A DNA stretch of 24,372 nucleotides from an uncultured bacterium (GCA_937881155.1 CALGFI010000012.1:1-24372), one strand, 5' to 3'. Positions 15,226 through 23,491 are shown, counted from the first letter of the stretch. Notes: generated from the sequence alone by a model not told the origin. A program made the numbers and translations.

Positions 15226-15738
15226 ATGAGCTTCGTTGAACGAGCTACGACCGACCCCCGTGCGACGGCTAGTGACGTGAACGCCGCTCTCGCGGGCACG
15301 TGGTCCGAGCTCGAGGACACGTTCTCGGAGCTGGTTGCGCTGGTCGAGCCGCTCGACGAGGCCGCAATCAACTGGCGGCCTCCGGCGCCGGACTCGAACT
15401 CGATCGCCGTGCTCGTTCGCCACACGATCGGCTCGGCGTCGATGTGGTGCTCGATCGCGCTCGACGAGCCGTTCGAGCGCGATCGGGACGCCGAGTTCCG
15501 GGTCCACGAGTCCTCAGCAGCGCTCGTCGCCGCCCTCCGCGAGTTTGTCTCATCGCTCGGCGGCCAGTTCGAACGGCTCGACGCCGTCGATCCGGCGTCT
15601 GAGCACCACGATCCGCGTCGCGGCTCGGACGGCGAGGTCCACACCGCGGGCTGGTGCATCGCGCACGTCCTGTCGCACACGGGGGAGCACTGGGGCCAGA
15701 TCCAGCTCACGCGAGATCTGTACCGAGCGCGGGCGTGA
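15226..15738 (+). CDS. DinB-like (DUF664-type) four-helix metalloprotein
   Basis: A 170-residue member of the DinB/YfiT-like superfamily, four-helix bundles with a three-His metal site; actinobacterial relatives include thiol-dependent transferases, but most are uncharacterised. Candidate ligands are His66 in VLVRHTIGSASMW and His151/His155 in LSHTGEHWGQIQLTRD. The segment INWRPPAPDSNSIA is typical of the family's second helix boundary. Start choice is uncertain: ATG 15226 lies inside a TACGAT sequence that could itself be a -10 box (15222-15227), in which case GTG 15277 would be the true start, giving 153 residues. The stop overlaps the start of the HTH gene (GTGA 15735-15738). Confidence 0.75.
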   Translation: MSFVERATTDPRATASDVNAALAGTWSELEDTFSELVALVEPLDEAAINWRPPAPDSNSIAVLVRHTIGSASMWCSIALDEPFERDRDAEFRVHESSAALVAALREFVSSLGGQFERLDAVDPASEHHDPRRGSDGEVHTAGWCIAHVLSHTGEHWGQIQLTRDLYRARA

Positions 15739-16085
15739 CCGTTCGGCACGTCCGTGCGTCCATGCAGCGACTTGGCGACGGCTGGATCGGGCGGATGGGC
15801 GACGAGGAGGTCCACGCTCGCACGCGCGACGGGTGCATATCGGCGCTTCGCCACCTGGCCGGCGATCTGGCGCTGACCGTGGAGGAGCGCCCCGAGCTCG
15901 TCGGCGTCAGCGAGGCGGCCGCCATCCTCGGCTGGGACCGAAGGCGCGTCGTCACCTACCTCGATCGCGGAGCGTTCCCGGCGCCGCTCGCGAGCCTCGC
16001 CTCGGGACGGGTGTGGCGGCGTGATGACGTCGAGTCGTTCGCGCGTGACCGCGCGCGCCGGAAGGGTCGCCGGATCGCCCGGTGA
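15735..16085 (+). CDS. Helix-turn-helix protein with HicB-like N-terminus
   Basis: A 116-residue protein in two parts. Residues 1-48 (RLGDGWIGRMGDEEVHARTRDGCISALRHLAG, split here in description as a DGW strand, an EEVHARTRDG strand and a helix) look like the small HicB-type alpha/beta fold. Residues about 55-105 are a MerR/excisionase-type helix-turn-helix: LVGVSEAAAILGWDRRRV, YLDRGAFPAPLASL and a GRVWRRDDVESFAR wing. No HicA toxin gene is adjacent. GTG 15735 overlaps the DinB-like stop, and its own stop overlaps the phosphatase start, so the three are probably one operon. A regulator or DNA-bound accessory role is inferred only. Confidence 0.7.
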   Translation: MTVRHVRASMQRLGDGWIGRMGDEEVHARTRDGCISALRHLAGDLALTVEERPELVGVSEAAAILGWDRRRVVTYLDRGAFPAPLASLASGRVWRRDDVESFARDRARRKGRRIAR

Positions 16086-16744
16086 CGGAGCAACCGACCG
16101 AGCAGATCCTGTATCTCATCCGACACGGGGCGTCGGACTTCGACTCGAGGGAGTTCTCGGTCACCCCGCGGGGAAGGCAGTGGGATCCGCCGCTCAGCGA
16201 GATCGGCCGCGATCAGGCGCAGCTCCTCGCGAAACGGCTGCTGTCGATGAGGCCGCAGCCGATCGCCGTGCATTCGTCACCGATGCGGCGGGCTCGTGAG
16301 ACGGTCGCGCCGTACGCCGAAGTCGCAGGCATCGACGTTGTCTTCGACGACGACCTGGCGGAAGGCTACGTCGGCGAGTGGGAGGGCAAGCCGTTCGAGG
16401 AGATCCTGGCGAGCGACGAACGGCTCCTCCAACGGGTTCGCAACCAGGAGCCGATCTACGGTCACGCGCCCGGCGTGGAGCAGATCACGCCCTTCCGAGC
16501 CAGGGTGAAAGCCGCGATCGAGGGGATTCTCCAACCGCAGCTCGGCGGGAACATCGTCGTCGTGTGTCACGGCGGCGTGATCAACGCCTACATCGCGCCG
16601 CTGCTCGGCGTCGACCACGAGATGTTCTTCATCCCCGAGAACACCTCGATGAACTCCGTGATCGTCGACGGCGACGCTCGTCGCGTCCGGTTCCTGAACG
16701 ACTACCTGCACCTGTCCGATCCGCGGCTGTTCGAGGACGCGTGA
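16082..16744 (+). CDS. Histidine phosphatase (phosphoglycerate mutase-like)
   Basis: A 220-residue member of the histidine phosphatase superfamily. The RHG motif LIRHGAS gives the phospho-accepting His15; SSPMRRARETV near 63 supplies the second Arg; GYVGEWEGKPFEE provides the acid; CHGGVINAYI supplies His163. These are the four pocket elements of an active enzyme. It could be a phosphatase for a small metabolite or a cofactor-dependent mutase-like protein; the sequence does not decide. GTG 16082 overlaps the upstream HTH gene stop. Confidence 0.88.
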   Translation: MTEQPTEQILYLIRHGASDFDSREFSVTPRGRQWDPPLSEIGRDQAQLLAKRLLSMRPQPIAVHSSPMRRARETVAPYAEVAGIDVVFDDDLAEGYVGEWEGKPFEEILASDERLLQRVRNQEPIYGHAPGVEQITPFRARVKAAIEGILQPQLGGNIVVVCHGGVINAYIAPLLGVDHEMFFIPENTSMNSVIVDGDARRVRFLNDYLHLSDPRLFEDA

Positions 16745-16755
16745 ACCGGGCGGTC

Positions 16756-16796
16756 TAGACTCAGCGCGTCCAGTGCGGGGAGCCCTCACGAGGAGG
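16756..16796 (+). promoter_or_regulatory. Putative -10 box and Shine-Dalgarno for the SCP2 gene
   Basis: TAGACT at 16756-16761 is a plausible -10. AGGAGG at 16791-16796 is a strong ribosome-binding site 5 nt before GTG 16802 and fixes that start. Confidence 0.55.
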
Positions 16797-16801
16797 CAAG
16801 C

Positions 16802-17185
16802 GTGCCGGTCCAGTTCCTGTCCGACGAGTGGACCACGGAGTTGCAGAAGCGCCTCAACGAGAGCGAGCCCTTCCGGAAGGCGGCCTCGGGCAAGGACGCG
16901 ACGATCCAGAACGTGATCCTCACACCCGAGGGCGAGAAGCGGTACTGGCTGCGCATCTCCGACGGTTCGGTCGAGCTGAGCGCCGGCGATGCCGAACGAG
17001 CGGACGCGACGATCGAGCAGGACTACGACACGGCGGCGGCGCTCGCGCGGAGCGAGCTCAACCCCGTCAGCGCGTACATGACCGGGAAGATCCGCATCAA
17101 CGGGTCGATGATGCTGCTGATGCAGCTCCAGGGCACCCTCACGGAGTTCGCGCGGGTGATGCAGGAGATGGACGTCGACTACTGA
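16802..17185 (+). CDS. SCP2 sterol-binding domain protein
   Basis: A 127-residue single-domain protein of the SCP2/sterol-carrier fold, which binds lipids or acyl groups in a hydrophobic tunnel. The domain covers the whole chain: an N-terminal helix (EWTTELQKRLNESEPFRKAA), strands with IQNVILTPEG and YWLRISDGSVEL, then ADATIEQDYDTAAALARSEL, the characteristic AYMTGKIRINGSMMLLMQL and a C-terminal helix. The GTG start is fixed by a strong Shine-Dalgarno. Ligand and partner are not evident. It is convergent with the thioesterase-like gene, with 3 bp between their stops. Confidence 0.88.
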   Translation: MPVQFLSDEWTTELQKRLNESEPFRKAASGKDATIQNVILTPEGEKRYWLRISDGSVELSAGDAERADATIEQDYDTAAALARSELNPVSAYMTGKIRINGSMMLLMQLQGTLTEFARVMQEMDVDY

Positions 17186-17188
17186 CGC

Positions 17189-17626
17189 CTAGCCCGTCGT
17201 CGACGGTTCGCGTTCCGGCATCACGCTGAACGTCGCGGCGGCACGCGCGAGCAGTGCTCCGTCGGCGTCAACCACGTCGGCCTCGGCGTACCCGAACCGG
17301 CGACCGCGCTTCAGCACGCGCCCGCGAGCGGTCACCGTCCCTGAACGCGCCGGCGCCAGGAACGTGACGGAGAGCGACGTCGTGACGTGCGTCATGCCGT
17401 CGTCGAGCGACGTCAGCATGGCGAGCCCCGTTGCGGTGTCGGCGAGCGTGGCGATCAGACCGCCGTGCAGGGTTCCGAACAGGTTCAGGTGATCGGTCCC
17501 GACATCGAGCTGGACCTCAACCGAGCCGGACTCCACCTCTCCGAGCCGGGCGCCGAGGAACGACGTGTGGAACGCGGAACGGGCGAACCGGTGTCGCACC
17601 TTCTCGACGCCGGGGTCCAAACTCAT
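17189..17626 (-). CDS. PaaI-type hotdog-fold thioesterase
   Basis: A 145-residue hotdog-fold protein that probably hydrolyses an acyl-CoA thioester. The signature HLNLFGTLHGGLIATLADTA (about residues 46-65) holds the conserved Asn/His-x-x-Gly-x-x-His-Gly-Gly segment and the downstream Asp used by PaaI-like enzymes; TTSLSVTFLAPARSGTVTARG and FGYAEADVVDADGALLARA form the rest of the sheet. ATG 17626 is chosen because the frame upstream runs antisense through the promoter of the transporter operon and the lipoprotein gene. It is divergent from the nucleoside transporter operon. Confidence 0.87.
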   Translation of the reverse strand: MSLDPGVEKVRHRFARSAFHTSFLGARLGEVESGSVEVQLDVGTDHLNLFGTLHGGLIATLADTATGLAMLTSLDDGMTHVTTSLSVTFLAPARSGTVTARGRVLKRGRRFGYAEADVVDADGALLARAAATFSVMPEREPSTTG

Positions 17627-17714
17627 GACGGGAAATCCGTTCGCCGGCTTCCGATGCGCATTTCGAGCTCTCGCGCTTCGCTCATCCCGGATCGATCGCC
17701 CCACCGTATCTGGA

Positions 17715-17743
17715 TTGACGGGTTCGGAGCGGGCACCGACAAT
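17715..17743 (+). promoter_or_regulatory. Promoter of the nucleoside ABC transporter operon
   Basis: TTGACG (17715-17720) and GACAAT (17738-17743) are separated by 17 bp, a good sigma-70-type promoter. Transcription would start near 17750, giving a leader of about 48 nt. AAGGAGG at 17782-17788 is a strong ribosome-binding site 9 nt before ATG 17798. Confidence 0.65.
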
Positions 17744-17759
17744 CTCCGACCGTGCCCGC
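17729..17759. promoter_or_regulatory. Operator-like inverted repeat around the transporter -10 box
   Basis: GCGGGCAC 17729-17736 and GTGCCCGC 17752-17759 form a perfect 8-bp inverted repeat with a 15-nt spacer that contains the -10 GACAAT and the expected transcription start. A dimeric repressor binding here would block the polymerase. No regulator gene of an obvious family is adjacent. Confidence 0.45.
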
Positions 17760-17797
17760 CGAGCGGGCCGATGCATCCAGCAAGGAGGGGGGAAGGT

Positions 17798-18898
<1,101 letters not shown>

Positions 18899-18908
18899 GT
18901 CGACGGGA

Positions 18909-20441
18909 GTGACCGACGAAGGGGCGGGGGGAGGCAACTCCCCGCCCCTCGTCGTTCTCGAAGGGATCACCAAGCGGTTCCCGGGGGTCGTCGCCAACGA
19001 CGACGTGACGCTCGAGCTGCGCCGCGGTGAGGTCCATGCCCTGATCGGGGAGAACGGCGCCGGCAAGTCCACGCTCATGCGTGTGCTCTACGGCATTTAC
19101 CCATCGGACTCGGGCCGCATCCTGGTGCGCGGTGAGCTGGTGAAGATCGCGTCGCCGCGCGACGCGATCGCCGTCGGCATCGGGATGGTCCACCAGCACT
19201 TCGTGCTGGTGGACCCGTTCACGGTCACCGAGAACGTCATCCTCGGCGAGGAGGGCGGCGCGCGCCTCGACGTCGACGACGCGAACCGGCGCGTCGCCGA
19301 CCTTGCCGAGCAATACGGCTTCCGCGTCGACCCCGCCCGTCCCGTCGAGGATCTCTCCGTCGGGGAGGAACAGCGTGTCGAGATCCTGAAGGCGCTCTAT
19401 CGAGGCGTGGAGATCCTGATCCTCGACGAGCCGACCGCGGTTCTCACGCCGCAGGAGACGCGGGACCTCTTCGACAACCTGCGCAAACTGCGCGAGGCCG
19501 GCCGAACGATCGTATTCATCAGTCACAAGCTGGACGAGGTGCTCGAGATCGCCGACCGCATCACCGTGCTTCGTCGCGGACGCGTCGTCGGGGAGACGCG
19601 TCCGGCCGACACGACCAAGGCCAAGCTCGCGGAGATGATGGTCGGGCGACCGGTGCTGTTCCGCCTGGAGAAGCCGGACGTGACGATCGGAGGCCCGGTG
19701 CTCCGGGTCACGGACCTTCGCGGAGAGGGCAAGCTCAACGGCATCAGCCTCGAAGTTCGAAGCGGCGAGATCCTCGGCGTCGCCGGCGTCGAGGGCAACG
19801 GACAGCGCGAGCTGGCCGAGACGCTGATCGGGCTGCGCCGGCCGCTGTCCGGGACGATCGAGGTGGATGGGCGAGACATCGCCGGACGCAACGTCGGCGA
19901 CATCCGGCACGTCGGCGTGAGCTACATCCCCGAAGACCGCCACGAGCAAGGGCTCGTGCTGAGCATGACGCTGTGGGAGAACGCGGTGCTCGGCCGGCAG
20001 AACGACCCGCAGTTCGAGGCAGGCCCCGGCGTGCTGCTGATCCGCAAGATCAAGGCGCTCGCCGCTCGGCTGGTCAAGCTGTTCGACGTTCGCGCGCGCA
20101 GCATCGACGTCAAGGCTTCGAGCCTGTCCGGTGGCAATCAGCAGAAGCTCGTCCTGGCGCGCGAGCTCGAGGTCGACCCCAAGTTGCTGATCGCCGCGCA
20201 GCCGACGCGAGGGCTCGATGTGGGCGCGATCGAGTTCGTGTGGAAGGAGATCCTCGACCAAAAGGCTGCGGGACGCGCGGTGCTGCTGATCTCAGCCGAG
20301 CTCGACGAGATCTATGCGCTCGCCGACCGCATCGTCACGCTCTACGAGGGGCGCATCACCGGCGAGTTCGCGCCCGACGCGCCTCCCGAGCAGATCGGCG
20401 TGGGCATGCTGGGCGGCGAGAAGCAACCGGTGGCGTCGTGA
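18909..20441 (+). CDS. Nucleoside-type ABC transporter ATP-binding protein (double NBD)
   Basis: A 510-residue protein with two fused nucleotide-binding domains, as usual for BMP/sugar-type importers. NBD1 has Walker A GENGAGKST (47-55), signature LSVGEEQ near 149 and Walker B ILILDEPTA near 170. NBD2 has a degenerate Walker A (GVEGNGQRE), signature LSGGNQQ near 407 and Walker B LLIAAQPTRGLD. The degenerate second site is common in this subfamily and is not a sign of decay. GTG 18909 is the only suitable start before the conserved LEGITKRFPG, so codons 3-15 lie inside a strong GC-rich hairpin. It follows the lipoprotein gene by 10 nt and overlaps the permease start (GTGA 20438-20441). Confidence 0.94.
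   Translation: MTDEGAGGGNSPPLVVLEGITKRFPGVVANDDVTLELRRGEVHALIGENGAGKSTLMRVLYGIYPSDSGRILVRGELVKIASPRDAIAVGIGMVHQHFVLVDPFTVTENVILGEEGGARLDVDDANRRVADLAEQYGFRVDPARPVEDLSVGEEQRVEILKALYRGVEILILDEPTAVLTPQETRDLFDNLRKLREAGRTIVFISHKLDEVLEIADRITVLRRGRVVGETRPADTTKAKLAEMMVGRPVLFRLEKPDVTIGGPVLRVTDLRGEGKLNGISLEVRSGEILGVAGVEGNGQRELAETLIGLRRPLSGTIEVDGRDIAGRNVGDIRHVGVSYIPEDRHEQGLVLSMTLWENAVLGRQNDPQFEAGPGVLLIRKIKALAARLVKLFDVRARSIDVKASSLSGGNQQKLVLARELEVDPKLLIAAQPTRGLDVGAIEFVWKEILDQKAAGRAVLLISAELDEIYALADRIVTLYEGRITGEFAPDAPPEQIGVGMLGGEKQPVAS
18915..18953 (+). promoter_or_regulatory. Strong hairpin across the 5' end of the ATPase gene
   Basis: The left arm GACGA(A)GGGGCGGGG (18915-18929) pairs with CCCCGCCCCTCGTC (18940-18953) with one bulged A, giving 14 pairs around a 10-nt loop. 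It starts 17 nt after the lipoprotein stop. It could terminate or slow transcription, or protect the lipoprotein mRNA end, so that the binding protein is made in excess over the ATPase. There is no U-run after it. Confidence 0.5.
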
Positions 20442-21679
20442 CGACCGAGGGACTCGCCGCACCGGCTGCCATCGTGCGCTCGCGCCCGGCGTGGCTCGAC
20501 ACGCTGCTCGGTCAGGCGCTCGCGCTCGTCGCCTCCCTCGGGATCGCCGTGCTCGCGGGCGCCGTCCTCATCGTCGCGTACGGCGAGAGCCCGGTCGAGG
20601 TGTACTCGTCGATCCTCGAGCAGTCGGTGGGGTCGGTCGACGGGATCGGATACGTCCTGGCGATCGCGACGCCGCTGATCTTCTCCGCGCTCGCGGTCGC
20701 CGTCCCGTTCAAGGCCGGCCTGTTCAACATCGGCGTCGAAGGGCAGTACATCGTGGCGATGGTCGTGGCGGCCTGGGCGGAGGTCGAGCTCGGGTTCCTT
20801 CCGGGACCGTTTCTCATCATCGCGGCCCTCCTTGCGGCGATGCTCGGCGGCATGGCATGGGCGGCGGTACCCGGCGTCCTGAAGGTGACGACCGGTGCCC
20901 ACGAGGTCGTGACCACGATCATGATGAACGGCATCGCCGTCAGCCTGGTCGGTTGGGCGCTGAACTTCCCGCTCCACTTCGACGACGCTCCGGAAGGTGC
21001 GTTCGTCGATCTTCGGACCAACAACTTCCCGGAGCAGGGGCTCGTCGGCGACCTCGGTCGGATGTTCGGTATCACGCAGGGCGCTCACCTGTCGTGGTTG
21101 CTGCTGCTGGCGATCGCCGCGTCGTTCGTCGTGTGGTTCCTGTTCCGTCGAACGCGACTGGGTTACGAGGCGCGGGCGGTCGGTGCGTCACCCGGCTCGG
21201 CGCGCGCCGGGGGCGCGTCCATCGGCGCGGTTCAGCTGAAGGTGTTCCTCATCTCCGGCGCGCTCGCGGGCCTCGTCGGGATGCAGCAGATCCTCGCCGA
21301 CCGCGGTCACCTTCCGCAGAACTACATCGTCGCGTTGGGATTCACCGGGATCGCCGTCGCGTTCCTCGGACAGAACCATCCGATCGGGATCGTCTTCGCG
21401 GCGATCCTGTGGGGTGTGCTCTCGCGCGGCGAGGTGGCGCTCCAGATCGGGAGCGACGTCCCGCGCGAGTTCGTCATCATCCTGCAGGGCATCCTGATCC
21501 TGTCGGTGGTCATCACGTACCAGATCGCCAGGCGCCGGCTCTCGGCGCGTCAGTTGCAGCGCGAGGGCACCGTCGGTGAGCTCGCCGACGCGGCTGCGCC
21601 GTCGGACCGCGAGCGGGCCCGTGAAGGCGAGGACCGCGAGTCCGGGGCGTTCGCGCCCGCCGACGACAGGGAGCGCTGA
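20438..21679 (+). CDS. ABC transporter permease 1 (nucleoside type, BPD_transp_2)
   Basis: A 413-residue inner-membrane protein. Around nine or ten hydrophobic segments are visible, for example LALVASLGIAVLAGAVLIVAY, VLAIATPLIFSALAVAVPF, FLIIAALLAAMLGGMAWAA, LLLLAIAASFVVWFLF and FVIILQGILILSVVITY. KAGLFNIGVEGQYIVA is the conserved loop of the family, and MMNGIAVSLVGW and GASPGSARAGG (the ATPase-contact region) follow. The C-terminus has an unusually long charged tail of about 45 residues. GTG 20438 overlaps the ATPase stop; the frame is open to 19973 but this shadows the ATPase. It overlaps the second permease by TGATG. Confidence 0.92.
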   Translation: MTTEGLAAPAAIVRSRPAWLDTLLGQALALVASLGIAVLAGAVLIVAYGESPVEVYSSILEQSVGSVDGIGYVLAIATPLIFSALAVAVPFKAGLFNIGVEGQYIVAMVVAAWAEVELGFLPGPFLIIAALLAAMLGGMAWAAVPGVLKVTTGAHEVVTTIMMNGIAVSLVGWALNFPLHFDDAPEGAFVDLRTNNFPEQGLVGDLGRMFGITQGAHLSWLLLLAIAASFVVWFLFRRTRLGYEARAVGASPGSARAGGASIGAVQLKVFLISGALAGLVGMQQILADRGHLPQNYIVALGFTGIAVAFLGQNHPIGIVFAAILWGVLSRGEVALQIGSDVPREFVIILQGILILSVVITYQIARRRLSARQLQREGTVGELADAAAPSDRERAREGEDRESGAFAPADDRER

Positions 21680-22656
21680 TGCCGTTCACGGATATCGCCG
21701 TCGCGCTGCAGATCTCGTTCACGTACTTCACGGTGATCTACCTGACGGGCCTCGGCGGTCTGTTCAGCGAGCGCTCGGGCATCGTCAACATCGGCCTCGA
21801 AGGGCTGATGATCGTCGGCACCGTGAGCGGCGCCTGGGGGGCGCGGTATTTCACGGACACGCTCGATCTCGGTCAACCGTGGGGACCGATCCTCGGGCTC
21901 GTTGCGGGAGCGGCGTTCGGCGCCGCGTTCGCCGGTGTCCACGCCGTCGCGACGATCACGTTCCGCGTCGACCACATCGTGTCCGGTGTCGTGCTCAACC
22001 TGGTCGCGGTCGGCCTCGCGCGGTTCCTGTCGCAGGCGTTCTTCGGACAGTCGACGCAGTCTGATCCCGGCGGTCCGCACCTAACCCCGCTCGCGATCCC
22101 GGGGCTCTCATCGCTGCCGGGCGGGTTGGATCGCGCGTTTGAGAACCTCTCGCCGGTCGTGATCATCGCCGCGTTGATGGTCTTTCCGGTGTGGTACGCG
22201 CTGAACCGACTGCGATGGGGACTCCGTCTGCGAGCATGCGGTGAGAATCCCGAGGCAGCCCGGTCGCTTGGCGTGAACGTCTCCACATACCGGTACCAGG
22301 GGGTACTGTTGTCGGGCGCGTTCGCCGGCATGTCCGGCGGGTACCTCGCCGCGGATGTGATCGGCAACTGGCGTGAGGGCCAGACGCTCGGCCTCGGGTT
22401 CATCGCGCTCGCCGCGTTGATCCTTTCGAACTGGAACCCGGTCCGCTTGCTGTTCTTCGCGTGGCTGTTCGGGTTCGCGGTGGCGATCCCGCTGCGTCAA
22501 GGATTGACAGATTTCTGGCTGATCCGCGATGTGCCGGAGCAGTTCATTCGGATGATCCCGTACATCGTCACGATCGTGGCGATCGCCGGATTCGTCGGAC
22601 GCGTCCGCCCGCCCGCCGCAGCCGGCCGCGCGTACGAGGGCGCCGGAGGAACCTAG
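21679..22656 (+). CDS. ABC transporter permease 2 (nucleoside type, BPD_transp_2)
   Basis: A 325-residue inner-membrane permease that would pair with permease 1 to form the channel. It contains the family loop SGIVNIGLEGLMIVG near 32-46, several hydrophobic helices and the ATPase-contacting RACGENPEAARSLGVNV near 185, followed by GVLLSGAFAGMSGGYLA. ATG 21679 overlaps the preceding stop and has no competing start. It is the last gene of the operon; the stop TAG 22654-22656 lies 7 nt from the end of the convergent upp gene, and no clear terminator is seen between them. Confidence 0.92.
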   Translation: MPFTDIAVALQISFTYFTVIYLTGLGGLFSERSGIVNIGLEGLMIVGTVSGAWGARYFTDTLDLGQPWGPILGLVAGAAFGAAFAGVHAVATITFRVDHIVSGVVLNLVAVGLARFLSQAFFGQSTQSDPGGPHLTPLAIPGLSSLPGGLDRAFENLSPVVIIAALMVFPVWYALNRLRWGLRLRACGENPEAARSLGVNVSTYRYQGVLLSGAFAGMSGGYLAADVIGNWREGQTLGLGFIALAALILSNWNPVRLLFFAWLFGFAVAIPLRQGLTDFWLIRDVPEQFIRMIPYIVTIVAIAGFVGRVRPPAAAGRAYEGAGGT

Positions 22657-22663
22657 CCGCGTC

Positions 22664-23287
22664 TTACGTTCCGAACAACCGGTCTCCAAAGTCGCCGAGT
22701 CCCGGAAGGATGTATCCGTGGTCGTTGAGCTGCCGGTCGACCGCCGCGGTGAAGATGGGAACGTCGGGATGGTCCGCCTCCATCTTCGCGATGCCTTCCG
22801 GCGCGGAGACGACGCACACGAACCGGATCGACGCCGGACGTCCGTCGCGAACGGCGCTCGTCGCCGCCGACCCCGAACCGCCGGTGGCGAGCATGGGGTC
22901 GAGGACGAGCACGTGCCGCCCATCGACCGGGGGGAGCTTCCGGTAGTACGACTGCGGCTGCAGCGACGCCTCGTCGCGCTCGAGCCCGATGTAGCCGACG
23001 GCGACCTCGGGGAACAGCTCCGTGACGGCCTCGAGCATCCCAAGACCCGCTCGGAGGATCGGCACGGCGACGAGGTCGCCGAGCACCTTCCCCGCGGCGG
23101 GCTCCAGCGGCGTGCGAACGTCGACGTCGGTCGTCGGGAGGTCCCGGATCGCCTCGACCGTGAGCACGAGCGCGAGGCGCTTGGCGAGCGTTCGGAACAG
23201 CGGCGGGGGAGTCCGCTCGTCCCGGAGCTGGGCGAGCAGGTGCGCCGCGAGCGCGTGGTCGACGACGGTGACCGACACGCGCGGCAT
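22664..23287 (-). CDS. upp: Uracil phosphoribosyltransferase
   Basis: Converts uracil and PRPP to UMP, the pyrimidine salvage step. The 207-residue product matches family length. Visible signatures are VPILRAGLGMLEA near 75, YIGLERDEASLQPQSYY near 98, the PRPP-binding loop VLVLDPMLATGGSGSAA near 128 and the uracil-binding C-terminus YILPGLGDFGDRLFGT. ATG 23287 is chosen because the segment from it (MPRVSVTVVDHALAAHLL) aligns with the usual N-terminus; the open frame further upstream runs antisense through the aromatic leader region. It is convergent with the nucleoside transporter operon, which fits a joint role in nucleobase and nucleoside use. Confidence 0.95.
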   Translation of the reverse strand: MPRVSVTVVDHALAAHLLAQLRDERTPPPLFRTLAKRLALVLTVEAIRDLPTTDVDVRTPLEPAAGKVLGDLVAVPILRAGLGMLEAVTELFPEVAVGYIGLERDEASLQPQSYYRKLPPVDGRHVLVLDPMLATGGSGSAATSAVRDGRPASIRFVCVVSAPEGIAKMEADHPDVPIFTAAVDRQLNDHGYILPGLGDFGDRLFGT

Positions 23288-23321
23288 CCTAGTCGGCTGG
23301 GGGCGGAGCTCTCTCGGACGG

Positions 23322-23350
23322 TTGCCACGAAGTGCCTGTGCTGGCACGAT
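23322..23350 (+). promoter_or_regulatory. Putative promoter of the DAHP synthase leader transcript
   Basis: TTGCCA (23322-23327) and CACGAT (23345-23350) are separated by 17 bp. The start would be near 23357, almost at the leader-peptide ATG 23360. A small inverted repeat GTGCC 23332-23336 / GGCAC 23343-23347 lies in the spacer and may be an operator or coincidence. Confidence 0.45.
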
Positions 23351-23359
23351 ACGAGCCCC

Positions 23360-23413
23360 ATGGAGGCGTTCGGCGGGTTTCGGTTCCTCTACGGCGGTTG
23401 GAGCCCGGCGTAG
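23360..23413 (+). CDS. Aromatic-amino-acid leader peptide of the DAHP synthase gene
   Basis: A 17-residue reading frame, MEAFGGFRFLYGGWSPA, ending at TAG 23411-23413. It contains three Phe (4, 7, 9), Tyr11 and Trp14, that is all three aromatic amino acids in 17 positions. It lies 78 nt before the DAHP synthase start with a perfect intrinsic terminator stem between them, and just after a plausible promoter. This is the arrangement of a ribosome-mediated transcription attenuator: stalling at scarce aromatic codons would prevent terminator formation. The peptide is probably regulatory only. No Shine-Dalgarno is seen, so translation from a leaderless or near-leaderless transcript is inferred. The main doubt is that very short frames can arise by chance. 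Confidence 0.72.
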   Translation: MEAFGGFRFLYGGWSPA

Positions 23414-23439
23414 TCGCCTGAGCCGAACGGAGCAGACGA

Positions 23440-23465
23440 CCCCGGGCCAACAGCCCGGGGTTCTT
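23440..23465 (+). terminator. Intrinsic terminator / attenuator before the DAHP synthase gene
   Basis: CCCCGGGC 23440-23447 and GCCCGGGG 23453-23460 form a perfect 8-bp stem with loop CAACA, followed by TTCTT. Flanking GACGA and TCGTC can add a lower stem. It ends 27 nt before the DAHP synthase ATG. GCCCGG at 23403-23408, inside the leader peptide gene, is complementary to CCGGGC 23442-23447 and could act as an antiterminator arm. Confidence 0.7.
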
Positions 23466-23491
23466 CGTCTCTCGCGCAAGAAGGCGGACGG

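Noticed and set aside
19675..20250. Degenerate second ATP-binding site in the transporter ATPase (no classic Walker A, AAQPT in place of DEPT).
   Set aside because: This is the normal state of the second domain in BMP-type and related sugar-type ATPases, so it is not a sign of a pseudogene.
22657..22663. Terminator between permease 2 and upp.
   Set aside because: Only 7 bp separate the convergent stops and I see no hairpin with a U-tract in the flanks.
23332..23347. GTGCC-N6-GGCAC inverted repeat between the -35 and -10 of the DAHP synthase promoter as an operator.
   Set aside because: A 5-bp palindrome is too short to claim in GC-rich DNA; it is only mentioned with the promoter.
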